A stretch of 24,900 nt of DNA from Dimargaris cristalligena. Lineage: Eukaryota > Kickxellomycota > Dimargaritomycetes > Dimargaritales > Dimargaritaceae. Under the pieces are notes generated by a model, which made no database searches, was not told where the DNA came from, and saw only the letters and a program-made list of their open reading frames with translations. The stretch is from positions 1 to 24,900 of the forward strand of contig JANBQC010000423.1 of NCBI GenBank assembly GCA_027576995.1, read 5' to 3'. The translations under genes were made by a program, and so were the position numbers. This document shows positions 11,901 through 22,320 of the stretch, piece after piece (the first letter of the stretch is position 1; each line of letters opens with the position of its first letter).

Positions 11901-12204
11901 CGGAAAGGGAGGCAATGAGAGTATCGGAGTAGGTCCCGGCTGGCTTCGTTGGGGAGGGGCAGTTTTCGGAAACGAAAATCCCGGGCTCGTTGGGGTCGGT
12001 CGGGGGGAACTCAGGTGCTGCGGGGGCTTTGGCAGCGGAGGGTATGCATATAGTGGTATCGGCCATCAGCATATCGGGCGGACAGGTGGTGGCCAGCGGT
12101 GAATTGTAGTCACCTGGTCCGGAGGAATCTAGGAACAGGGCGGGTGACGATGGAACCGCGGCCGTGGCTTCCTCAGGGAAAAGAGCAGAGGATTCACCCA
12201 GCAT
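8988..12204 (-). CDS. TACC-domain (transforming acidic coiled-coil) protein
   Basis: Four exons: 10192-12204, 9858-9990, 9506-9666, 8988-9281. Introns are 201, 191 and 224 bp with GTAGGC, GTAAGT and GTAAGG donors, and phases agree, giving 866 aa. The start is the ATG at 12204; an upstream in-frame ATG (12354) would add a hydrophobic, UTR-like leader. Residues 1-650 are disordered, rich in Pro, Ser, Thr and acidic residues, with many SP/TP sites. From about residue 650 a long coiled coil begins. The last 97 residues are diagnostic of TACC proteins: FEALKKHAEAKIEEANAEI, KVRSSYDKDISILRLQL, and the ending TKTQENADLMGICDELLVKI. TACC proteins (Alp7/Mia1 in fission yeast, TACC3 in animals) load TOG-family microtubule polymerases onto spindle poles and microtubules. 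Long antisense frames opposite exon 1 are shadows of its GC-rich sequence. Confidence 0.92.
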
Positions 12205-12895
12205 GGTATGGAAGCCCAGAGGGAGTTTGTGCGGAGTGGGGTGCGGTGAGGTGAGGCTTAGGAACTCCCCCTCTTTAATATACAGACGAGGTTGGCCTAG
12301 ATACGGACGAAGGAAATATAAGTAAAGGGAACTGCTCGGAAAGCGATAATACAATCAAGACAAGGTATATAGTTTGGGATGGCTGTCGAAGGAATGGCGG
12401 TTGGATTCGGAGGCTGAGGAGAGCAGGGAGAGATTATATTCATAAACAAGCCAGGTCAGGCACTGGGCGTTAGTTTTTGTTATTCTTTTATTTTTTTTCA
12501 GCTGGTCCAATTGAAAGGGAAGCGGCCTGAATCATTAAAGTGAATAGCCAAGGTTAAATTTAAGCCCCGCTGTTCACCAGGAAATTTAATGTCCCACCGC
12601 CCTGGGGCTCTTTTACCTTGTCCCATTTAGTAAGCTAGGATTACCGGAGCTTCGAGCACACTGCTGCAGACCCCTCACAAAGATCAGTCATCAACCGTCT
12701 TTGTATGCCCAAGGCAGCTCTCTCTCACTCGCTCTTTAGGGTTCGTTAGCGAAAGTGTCGCATAACAGGACAAGGATGGACCCATTGCCCACCTCTACTT
12801 TAAGCCAACTGCCCGCCTCCCTTTTCTTCTCCGTACTGCGCCGTTTTATCCCTTCAGCTTAGCTTTCGTCTTGTTTACCCCTCCTAGTCCTGCTC
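12205..12895. promoter_or_regulatory. Shared divergent promoter of the TACC and CIP2A-like genes
   Basis: The two start codons are 691 bp apart and point away from each other, so this interval must hold both promoters. No TATA box is obvious. A CCAAT motif lies at 12507-12511. An inverted pair of TTCG/CGAA half-sites (TTCGTTAGCGAA, 12742-12753) resembles E2F/SCB-type cell-cycle sites but is imperfect. Pyrimidine-rich leader sequence precedes the plus-strand ATG. Co-expression is an inference. Confidence 0.6.
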
Positions 12896-15800
12896 ATGTT
12901 AGCCGACTCCCCCTACCATACTCTACGGCAGTTTTTCCAGCTGCTTGACACTCTCGAGCGGCTGGCCGACGACCAGCAGGCCCAGCTACCCGGCCTCCTC
13001 CAGGTACAGTCCCCAACCCAGTGAGTTTACTCGTCCAGCGACTGGCTAGGTTGTCCAGTTCGACGGGAGCCAATGCATTGCGGCACGAAGGCCACCTCTG
13101 GACCTGACTGCGCCACCTAGCTGCTAACGAGGGGGGTGGAAGCACGCCACTCTCCTCTCTCTGGCTATATGCTCTGTACCACACACCACACCCCCACCAT
13201 TGAATACGCCTAACCTCTTCTCATACCTTGTCTTCCCCCTACCCACCATGGCTACGCATTTATCTCGTATAATACCCGTATATATCCACACCACATACCT
13301 ACCCAGACCCTGCTAACCCTTCTCGACGACGCCTACGTTGCCCGCTACATCAGCCACGTCTCGCCCTCCCAATGGTTCTCTTCGCCCGCCCCGGCCGCGT
13401 CTAACCCAACGGCCCCTGCTATTCCGGAACCCGCCCATCCCGGCGAAGGCCGGTGGCTAGCCCGCCTCTTTGATATTCTCCTCCTACCCACCACGGGGCA
13501 TTCCATTTATCCGCAACGCCCCGCATCCCTCGTTGGCGATCGACCCCTCACCAACTATGCCTTGGCTATTCTGAGCAGCCCCGTGGTATCTACCTTATTC
13601 CGCGATCCCATCGGCACTGTGATCAGCCCTTATGTGGATCCCTTATGTCATTATATCGTCCACCATGGTGAATCCATGGACGATATGCTGCAGTGCCAAT
13701 TCCTGCAATTGCTCCAGTTAATGACCACTCCCCCCGCCGGCGCCCATTTTGCCGGCCAGTCGTCGGCCCAGCGGGCCTTCATTCATTATTGCATGGACCG
13801 AACCCTGGCCGGCGCTACACTCGCTGGCCGGCCCGAAGACGACGATAATAAAAACGACAGCGACGAGTCCAATCCCCCGCCTAGTCGGCTCGAGGATTCT
13901 AGCGACGATCCCACGGAACCCTCCCTACATTACCACCGCACCCTGGTCCAGCTGGCTGGCCACTGCGCCGCGGTTGCCCGGGTGGTTCAACAGCACCCCC
14001 GGGCCGCCCGCTTTTATAAAGCCCTCCTCACCCACATTGGCCAACCCGATTCCTCCACCACCGTACTGGCCCTCCTCAGCTTACATTTGCTACTCACCCA
14101 CGACCCCGCCCTGAGCGGTAAAATCTTCAACGCCACCAACAATCGTGAAACGTGGCGCCTCATCTTCCATATCGTTGGTCGCACCGACTCCGAGGAGGAT
14201 TTACGGGTCGCCATCGACTTGGTCTACGGACTATTGAACCACCGCGATATGCAATCGGTTATAGCGGATCACCCCTCCCTCATCAAGGCCGTCCGCCTCA
14301 CCCTTGAACACCAGTGGAAAGAGCACGAGCGTTACGATGAGGTAAGAAGACTGCCCAGTCCATATGCCTGTTCGGCTGGTATCAACTTTAATAGCGGACT
14401 TACTTTGGCTGGCCACTTTCTGCACGGTGGCAATTCTATTCCGGGATTCGACTTACCTCAGCCACCTTTTTTACATAATATATCTAGTAACTATTACCTC
14501 CTCATTGATTTTTGCCTTCATTTACCATTGTCCGGCGCGTATTTTCCCTAGATATACTACCTACTATCCATCCTGCTCGAACACCGAATCAACCTTAATG
14601 AAATCATCGACTTGATTGATGAGTTCGACATTGTGGCCCAGGCCTCCAGCTCCATGGAGCGGTTTCTACGCTCTATTGCCAATGACCCCAACCAAGCATC
14701 ACTCATGAATATAAGCAGTGGGTCTATTTCCACGCTAGTCAGTGATCGGCCAGATAGTGAGATTGACGAATGGTGGGCCCCTCATGAGTATCCCCACCTC
14801 TTTCCCTTTCTTATGGCCGTTGCCCGGATCCAACTAGAAAACAACGAGAGGTACGTGCGTGAAAATATTCCCGTACATTACGGTGGCTGTGCATTTTGGT
14901 GAAAACTATGCTTTACTAGCTCAAGTAGAACCGACGCCCTTGAAATGATAATTAATCCCGCACTTTGATACTGCAATGGCCCATGTAATTTTATCCATCC
15001 ATTTATCTTTTATGGCCTCGCCTTAGTCTCGAAAAGCTTCAGCAAGTACTTGCGGATATGGTTGGCATGGCTTTGATTCTTCAAATAGACCGACTGGGCG
15101 ATTTTGCCGAATCACAGATTGTACTGGCCCTGTTTAAACAACTGAATTCGTTTATAAGTAAGTGCGCGTGCTTCAACTACCGCGATACCAACTGGGCTAA
15201 TTAAATTAGGGAATCTCTTCTATCACTGCTCAAACTTTTGTCGGGATTAAACATGCTCCATTCTATGAAACGGTCTATTCGACGCCACTTAAGTATACAC
15301 ATTATTATTATTATTATTATTATTTCTGCTGCCTTAACAATACTCCACCGTACTCTACTTCTTTGCAGCCCAATTTTCACGGACCCATTGTGGCCAACAG
15401 GCCATTCTCCATCTACAACAGCACGAATTAAATCGCCTTCTCGAAGCGCAGCAGCCTAATTTCGCCTACAGCCAACTGCAGAAATTGTACAGTACTTTGA
15501 ACCAGCCGATAAACTCGGATCCCGTGGCCACTGTAACCTGTGCCCAGATTTCTAGCCTGACCGTAGCGCTGTGGCTTCAGTCCTTTGGCTCTTCCACGGT
15601 GTCCTCTCTCGTAAGTGATTCGGTTGCTCTTTATGAGAACATAAATGACTAGGGCCTTTGAATGACTCTCTATAACATTATTGCCGTGTAGCTTTTTACT
15701 GTAGGAATATGGCGGTTTATGTCGGATTCCCTTTCATACCCGGCACTATTACTATACGAGTGCCTCCGGTATATTAGCCATGGTGGTCTAATGGATATAC

Positions 15801-18761
15801 TATTGATATTTGGCCATTCGACAACCAATGTATCGGTTGACTGCAGCAGCGCTCACATACCACCCACCCCCCCATGGACACTTCGCCAACGGTTTGTGAT
15901 GTACTTGCACTGGCGGCAATTCGGTCTACGGACCTGGCCACCCATCCGCTACTATGTAATATGGCCCAGGTCTCCGGTCCATTCTATAACAGGTAAGATG
16001 AACCTTTAACCCAGGCGTTCCCTGGGATGCGCCCGACCGGGTATTTTAATTAGGAATGGCTATTGGCAATCCCACTATGGCGTCTCTTGGCCATTTTACT
16101 CATTAATATCTAAAATCTATTTCGGGATTATTTCCCACCCTATAGGTACATGTCTCGCATCACCCATCACCACAGGATACTACTACTACAGACTGCCGAC
16201 CATTTTCTACAAGGTAAATACCACATATAATAGGGAATACATGACATACGTGGGCTTGCGATTGTTTAATTTTTGGGACGACATAGTGGTCTAATGCATG
16301 CATTGTATACCCTGCATTTTCTACTGTCGATTCATCCACTCTTCAGAGTCTAATCAGCAGGATCAGGTAAGTAGCCAAACGCCTTTCCTTGATTATTCGT
16401 AATTAATAATAATAATAGACCCACCAGTTGTTACAAATGCCTCGGCCACCACATTCTTTGCGACTACATCCAGTTTTACTGATTCATTTTTCCACTACTT
16501 TTTTTTCTCATTGGGGGGATAATTACCAACCTTTCATTTTCTTTTGTTTCTACAACTACTATGTTTTGTGCGATCAGGAGATTGAGAGACTGAATGAAAC
16601 CCTACACGCTAAATTATCGATTGAGGAATCCCATCAACAAAAGGTATATTGCAATACACGTTTATTTTTAACACTTTCTACAATTAGAACAATGTTGCCC
16701 AGCAATTGTAAAATATACTTCCCCTGTGCCCCGTATTGATCATTTATACATATCACGTGTTCATTGTTGTATATATTCCCTCACACTAGTCTGATTTTCT
16801 GGAACAGGAGAACGGCCGACTTACAGCCCAAGTGACAACCCTCCAAATCCAGCTACGTGATACCACCCGGACCAACGAAGAGCTCCAAGTGGAGGCCCGG
16901 GAGCTCGAACGCACCGCTAAGGAATGCCAGACGGAGAGTAAAGTGCTGTCCCGTGACGTGGACGAGCTAACTAGCCGGCTGCAAAAGAAAAACGGGGAAA
17001 TGGGTGAACTTAAGGCCTTCGTGAGCGACCTGAAACAGGAAATCCAGATTTTCCAGGAGGATGTGGCTATGCGCGAGGAAAGGTACGCTAAAATGAGTGA
17101 ATTCTGGAATAGTCAACCGGTAGTGAGCACCAGGTTTAATACATACTAATGTACTTTTTACTGTCACACTATCTGAGAAATGATCGTTCCCACTGGCCGC
17201 TTAATCGTGCTTTGCTTCATTTAATCATCTTGTCAAGATGTATGTTGCTTTGGTTATACTGTTTTATTTTTTAGGTGGAACAAAGTTGTTCGTCAACTGC
17301 GAACCAAGACTGAACAGTTGAACACAGCCGAATCTCGACTAGAGCGAATGACCAAAGACCACAGGACACTGACCACCGAAAACAAAAAGTAAGGGTCCGA
17401 GATATGTATTTAAAAAAACCCCTACGGATAACGGGAAATTGCACTATATTGTTAATGGTAAAGGGTGTCATACGAAAGAAGGGTCAAAATTACCCAAGTA
17501 TTATTTGATTATGAAGCTTAGGCGTCGTATTTTATATACATTTTACGAATTTATTCCAAACCATTGAATTCATCAGACTTCGCGAACAGGTCGACCGAAT
17601 TCCCTCTTTGGAAGCGCGGCTAAACGACGGTAAGTTTGTTTGGCTTCATTATTTGTAGCAATGTTTATTTTGGCCTTACACCAATGATATCACCTGCTCC
17701 GTTATTTGCCTCCGGCTAACTCTGGTCCTTTTCTTTATATACATATGTTAATAATATGTACAATTATGCTAATAGCTTGTGACCAAGTGGCCGAGCTAAA
17801 GGGAAAAATAGAAGCACAGGGGAATGAAATCGTAGAGCTCAACTATGACAACCAGCAGGCCCGTGACGAAAACAATAAACTGCAGCACCGGTTTAGCGGC
17901 CAAAAGGAGGAGGTGAGTAAATCGCTTGTTACGCATCCCATTTAATTTTTTGCTTTAGCAATTCGCTCCATTGGCTACACAGTGCCGTATTAAGCATCAA
18001 CCTCTGTCCCACTAATCAATATAATCGGTTTCGGCGTGTTTACCGTCTTTCTTCTTACCTAGCTGGAATCCCTTTCCGTGGACCTCGCCCGGGAAAAACA
18101 GACAGTGGCCCAGTTCCAGTCGCTCATGCGGCAACAACGCGAACAGCTCGAGCAACACGAACAGGTGGCCCAACTCATGATGAATATTTACACTAAAAAG
18201 CCCCGCTATTCGAACGACTCCGAACCCGTCTCGATACCGGAAACGCCTGCTCCGAAAATGGATGGGGCGACGGCGACAGTTAAACGGAGCGGGGGAGCAT
18301 ATGGCGATATGAATGACCACGGTAGCCACTACTGGCCGAATCCCACATCGTTTACCTCCGCGAGTTTGTCGTCCCTCGAGTATCCACACACCCCCACCCT
18401 GGCCCGGCCACCAGGAGGTACGGATGGAGCGACAGCCGAGCGTATAGAACCTGCAGCGACACCCAACACTGTCCTACCCACCCATCGAATGGGCCTGGTC
18501 TTCCCCGTGCCCAATGCGATGGCCACGAATAAAACCGACAGCGGCGCTAGTCACGTTGGCGGGATTAGCCATGAGTCGCTTGAAACGTCATCGCGTTCCA
18601 CGTCGGGTGCAACTATTGTCACGGATATTTTGGGCGTAGGCGATACTCCAACTTCAATTGTGGATGGTGGTGGTACTGGGGGGCCAAGGGCTCGGACGGA
18701 TGGCTATGGTACACCAACGATTCCGCCTGTTCAATTGCTAGTTACTTCCAATGACCGTTAA
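12896..18761 (+). CDS. CIP2A-like armadillo and coiled-coil protein
   Basis: Fourteen exons: 12896-13003, 13307-14341, 14552-14850, 15027-15157, 15369-15610, 15847-15992, 16146-16213, 16347-16366, 16578-16643, 16808-17082, 17275-17388, 17577-17629, 17788-17912, 18063-18761; all phases agree, giving 1126 aa. The N-terminal half is helical and armadillo-like. Residues around 230-330 match animal CIP2A: ARFYKALLTHIG, TTVLALLSLHLLL, GKIFNATNNRETWRLIFHIV. ADMVGMALILQIDRL (near 490) matches a later CIP2A helix. Residues about 677-915 form a long heptad coiled coil ending REQLEQHEQVAQLMMNIY, where CIP2A also ends its coil. A Ser/Thr/Gly-rich tail of about 210 residues follows. Animal CIP2A inhibits PP2A and tethers mitotic DNA breaks with TOPBP1. 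The fungal role is unknown. The exon 10 end could be 17132, but 17082 keeps the heptads in register. An acidic insert lies near residue 225. Confidence 0.85.
15301..15324. repeat. (ATT)8 microsatellite in intron
   Basis: Eight perfect ATT units inside the intron between exons 4 and 5 of the CIP2A-like gene. Confidence 0.95.
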
Positions 18762-19900
18762 CGAGTGCCGCACATCTCTTCCACGCCTATATGTTGGTAG
18801 CGTAGACTGTTAGCTGGCTTTACATTTACAACTAGTTCAGTAGGCACCGCTTCGTCGCATATTTACACACCCAAACTCCCGTTCTCTCTTTTATGGAACT
18901 GCGGATAGCTATGCCAGTTGGAAATGCTTGGCAGATAGTACTTTCAATTAAATCCGGGCGAGTGGAATTACCTTTTGATATAAGTAGATACACATATATG
19001 TATACAAGGGTATAATTCCCTTTAGTGGAGGATTGAGGAGGGCAACAGCAACAGCAATTTTAACCATTCCCATTTTTGGAGAATACCTATAAAACCTATT
19101 TTTGCAATACACGCGGAGCTTTTCATAAATGGCCGGGGGATCTATGAGACTGGAGAGCGGCGCTTTAGAACTAGGAGACGTGGTTGGCCAAGTCGTTCTC
19201 CCCTTAGGCCATGCTTGAATCCAGGCGGTAGGCCAATCAAGCCTGTACGGAGCAGTATCATCCGATGGCCAAAGGAAGGCTTTCCGCATGGTATCGTTTG
19301 GCCCACGGCATTGGTTATTCATCGTGAATTCACAGTCCCACTTGGCATCGTGCTCTCTATTCGGGAACAAAAACGGGGGATAGTCGATGGCCGTACAGAA
19401 GTGCGGAAAAATGGAGTAGGGGAGAGATAGGGGGTGGGGAATAGCCCGATAGACGTATTATCCCTCCCCTACCACTACGCTATACACCAATTTGAGGAAT
19501 TTCATGCGGCCCCAGCTCCGACTTTCCTCTGTTCGCTTCCTCTCTTCCCTCTCTCCGGCCGTCCAATTATTAGGTATACGGCGTATACCCTTATGCGCCT
19601 ACCTAAAACGACAATGCCTAAATATCCTTTCCCCCTTACTCTCCCGAAAACAAACAAGTCCGCCAACTATTTGCTGCATATTTTAGACTCGAGGGATTGC
19701 CCTTCCCTCCCTTGCCTCTTTCCCGAATTCCCTATAGCGAAGGGGGAGAGGGGATGGGGATACAAGACAACCTGGAATTTTTTACTGTACAACAATTAAT
19801 CGGGTCGATTGATAGGAAGAAGCACGGCAGAGGGAGGAAGGGGGGTTTTTTTAGTCCACTGCAGTAGTTCTCCCTTTTGCGTACCTATTTTTAGTGCATC
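18762..19900. other. Intergenic region downstream of the CIP2A-like gene
   Basis: No gene is supported. A 140-codon minus frame (18948-19370) with several Trp residues (YRLDWPTAWIQAWPKGRTTW) is mildly coding-like and could be the 3' end of the broken minus-strand sequence at 19906-20220. The plus-strand frames at 19434-19799 are low-complexity and pyrimidine-rich. No repeats or RNA genes were seen. Confidence 0.5.
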
Positions 19901-19905
19901 TGTGA

Positions 19906-20220
19906 CTAGAGTCCAAGTAGCACTGGGTCGCAACGTGCCTTTGTTTTACAAAAAAACGTTGATCGAACGAGATTGGCTGACACCAAACATTCTCGGTGTT
20001 CCCTTGAAAAGAGACTACCAATCCACCACCGGCTTATAGTATCCCGGTGGGCTTCCACCACTTCATCGCCCATGTGTTTGGGACCCTTGCCTTATTCATC
20101 AACGGAAATGGCCCGCGGAGCTCCCTTGTATTTGGCTGTACTCTCCCATTTGATATCCTCCCGGAAATGGCCCGGTAAATCATTCATATAACATAAAAGT
20201 TCATCAATTAGGCTACTGTC
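19906..20220 (-). pseudogene. Broken coding-like sequence of unknown family
   Basis: On the minus strand one frame runs about 104 codons with a single internal TAA (20092-20094) and ends in a TAG (19906-19908). It reads like real protein on both sides of the stop: SLIDELLCYMNDLPGHFRED, KYKGAPRAISVDE, then GPKHMGDEVVEAHRDTISRW and REHRECLVSANLVR. After a T-run near 19946 another frame continues (KQRHVATQCYLDSSHR), suggesting a frameshift. No acceptor or donor explains the stop. I do not recognise the family. It ends just upstream of the TATA box of the secreted-protein gene on the opposite strand. Probably a pseudogene remnant. Confidence 0.35.
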
Positions 20221-20253
20221 GTTTCAGCCTAGCCATAATTCCACAACGCATTC

Positions 20254-20434
20254 TATATAAAGAGCGACCCTGCCAACCTAGTTCTACCGATAACTGCACA
20301 GCAATCGGGATTTCAGTTCTCCCTCTCTTTCAAGACTGGTAAGTCTATACATCTATCTCTCTCACTCGTACACCCCTCCTTTGACAACCCGGCCCATCTG
20401 AGACTTTCCTCCACTCCTCAAGCCAATCATTACC
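20254..20434 (+). promoter_or_regulatory. TATA box and leader of the secreted-protein gene
   Basis: TATATAAA at 20254-20261 lies 174 bp before the ATG at 20435. A GTAAGT donor at 20339 and a pyrimidine-rich CTCAAG acceptor at 20422 suggest an 84-bp intron in the 5' untranslated leader, which would bring the cap site and start codon close together. Confidence 0.5.
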
Positions 20435-20959
20435 ATGCGGACCGTACTGTGGTGCACCCTCCTCGTGGCACTAATCGGGCTTCTCACGGGGGTCCAATCC
20501 CGAGCCACCACTGCTAACAACATCGATGCCGCCGAACAGGCCGCACATGACAAAATGGTTGCCGAGGCACTTGCACAGGCTGAGGCCAGCGTGACCTACC
20601 AGGCCCATAAAGCCCGTAAATACCTCAACGCGCGCCACCGGTTAGAACGAGGCCTTAGTATTAATGACATCGGTAGATTCAATGACTACTATTACGGGGT
20701 CCACGGTATAAACGAATACGAAGAGCAAAGGGGTCCCGAAGAAGCTCAGGCGGCTATTCAGAAAATGTTGGCTACGCACCCGAAACAACAATACCCTTAC
20801 ATGTGGACTCACGAGAAAAGACGAGCTTGGCTCGCCTACGGAACCGATAAAATCGCCCGAAAAATGCGAGCCTATGCGGCCCCGAGTACCCCTACTGCCC
20901 CTACTTCCCCGGGGACTAATGGGAGTATCCCGTCGGAGGGGAAAAAACAGCCCAGCTAA
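20435..20959 (+). CDS. Small secreted protein of unknown function
   Basis: An intron-free 174-aa frame. The N-terminus is a clear signal peptide: MRT, then a hydrophobic core (VLWCTLLVALIGLLTG), with likely cleavage after VQS near residue 22. The mature part is helical and charged, with an Ala-rich segment (DAAEQAAHDKMVAEALAQAE), a central aromatic segment (IGRFNDYYYGVHGINEYEE) and a Pro/Thr-rich tail ending in GKKQPS. There are no cysteines after the signal peptide, so it is not a typical disulfide-rich effector. Coding-like sequence continues past the stop (see next entry), so the protein may be truncated relative to its ancestor. The family was not recognised. A strong TATA box and a probable leader intron support expression. 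Confidence 0.65.
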   Translation: MRTVLWCTLLVALIGLLTGVQSRATTANNIDAAEQAAHDKMVAEALAQAEASVTYQAHKARKYLNARHRLERGLSINDIGRFNDYYYGVHGINEYEEQRGPEEAQAAIQKMLATHPKQQYPYMWTHEKRRAWLAYGTDKIARKMRAYAAPSTPTAPTSPGTNGSIPSEGKKQPS

Positions 20960-21365
20960 CCTTCCCTGAGCCAGCGTATTCAGAAAAAGACCATCGGACG
21001 TTTGGCCACTTGGGCAGGAGATACGTCAGACAAATACGCGAGCTACAATAAGCGCTATATATTGGCGAATAAGTCATTCCCGGTCGACAATACATCTACT
21101 CCCGGTGTACAGGGACAATGATGGTAACTGCTAAAGTAGAGCCGGGCGCGGCAGATATGGTGTCAGTGGAAATCTTCGAAGAAGACACGTCCCTTTAATC
21201 GGCATTCAGATTCCCAAACAATCGACCATAGTAAATTACAGTGCCGCCAACCGGCACATTAGCGAGCCCCAACGCTTGGTCACCAGGTCAGCCGATGAAC
21301 AGCCCAATGGAATCGATGATGACCAATTATTTAGATTTTGTAATGAACAGGTAGTATCCAATTAG
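20960..21365 (+). pseudogene. Coding-like continuation of the secreted-protein gene, broken by stops and frame changes
   Basis: Directly after the TAA at 20957-20959 the same frame stays open for about 53 codons (LSQRIQKKTIGRLATWAG, DKYASYNKRYILANKSFPV) to a TGA at 21119-21121. A second frame then reads MVTAKVEPGAADMVSVEIFE to a stop near 21198. A third frame reads IGIQIPKQSTIVNYSAANRH and on to FRFCNEQ at about 21350, before a GTAGTA. Three successive protein-like frames suggest a longer ancestral gene disabled by one nonsense change and small indels. Alternatively they are unspliced exons, but I found no good splice sites between them. Confidence 0.35.
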
Positions 21366-22320
21366 TTAATTGATGCCTCCATTCCGGGGAGCGCTTTTCA
21401 AAGTATTTTACTGTATTTTGTCTGTAACTTATCAGTAACCTATCCGGTTAGTTCATAGATTTAGGAATCCTCCCTTATATATATATATATATTTAGAAAT
21501 AAATAGCTTTGTCGAAAATATCACCCATATTCATTTATTGATTATCCACTTGGTCATTGGTTATTGTTCAAGTTGACTGGCACTTTGGCATGACCTGCAG
21601 GTATTACTCCTGGTGGAAATATATAGGTAATCCAAAGTAAGGCGCAGTAACAATAGTATTAATTGGTTTGCCGATTTATCGATTTGAGAGGATCATATCG
21701 GCGACGTTGTTAGAATCTACATGGGTCTTGCAATAGGACGTTATTTAGTGATGTACCCAAAACAGTGGCATGGGTAGAGCAGCGGGCGCGGTCAAAATGG
21801 CTCGGCATTTGGGCTTAACAAAAATTTACATAATTGATTGGATGTGGCCCGAGGTCTGTCTATCAGAGATGTCGCGGTTGGGGTGCGCCAGGTCCCGGAT
21901 GAGAAGGTAGTAGTGCGTACTTTTAGGAGCACCGGGTGGTCATTTTGACTAACAGGTTTGGTAAAACGGATCAACTAGCGGGAATACATATATCTATATG
22001 GGCCCAGTAAAGCTACGTCAAATCATTGGACCATAACATGGTCGCGGTATCGTAGGCCTTTCCATTTGTCGTTAAGGGAGACTATAAATATTATGAATAC
22101 TAGTAAGTAAGGGGTAATTATCAGAATCCGCCCTTTCGAGACTTGGGGGGCAGAAAAAGCTACAGACTGTTACCAAGCCAGCTGGTCTGGGACATTAGGT
22201 GTCGTGATGGTAAGTTGGTGGGGGGGGGGTCCTGTGAGATGCGTTAATTAAGGATCTAGTACATATCAACCGATCACATAACTAGATGGTGGGTAGTCAC
22301 CAATCCAAGGGCTAAAAGAA
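21366..22320. other. Intergenic region, no supported gene
   Basis: AT-rich DNA with a (TA)n tract near 21476-21492 and a run of G near 22221-22230. A short open plus frame at about 21837-21956 (LDVARGLSIRDVAVGVRQV) has no start codon and is probably chance or a fragment. Nothing else is supported. Confidence 0.55.

Noticed and set aside
11198..11932. 244-codon plus-strand open frame
   Set aside because: Lies opposite the GC-rich first exon of the TACC gene; its translation is low-complexity (Gly/Ser/Arg-rich) and mirrors the Pro/Ser/Thr-rich sense strand.
12205..12354. 50-residue N-terminal extension of the TACC protein
   Set aside because: Hydrophobic, Tyr/Leu/Pro-rich sequence that looks like translated leader; the ATG at 12204 begins sequence typical of the rest of the protein.
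12894..13184. 96-codon minus-strand frame
   Set aside because: Antisense to exon 1 and intron 1 of the CIP2A-like gene, which has a better start and splice site there.
15681..15846. Extra exon between exons 5 and 6 of the CIP2A-like gene
   Set aside because: An acceptor at about 15704 opens EYGGLCRIPFHTRHYYYTS, but no donor restores the frame into exon 6, which splices cleanly to exon 5.
17083..17132. Alternative longer exon 10 of the CIP2A-like gene using a GTTTAA donor
   Set aside because: It is in frame, but 17 extra residues break the heptad register that runs smoothly from exon 10 to exon 11, and GTACGC at 17083 is the better donor.
18012..18389. 125-codon minus-strand frame
   Set aside because: Antisense to the last exon of the CIP2A-like gene, which has coiled-coil homology on the plus strand.
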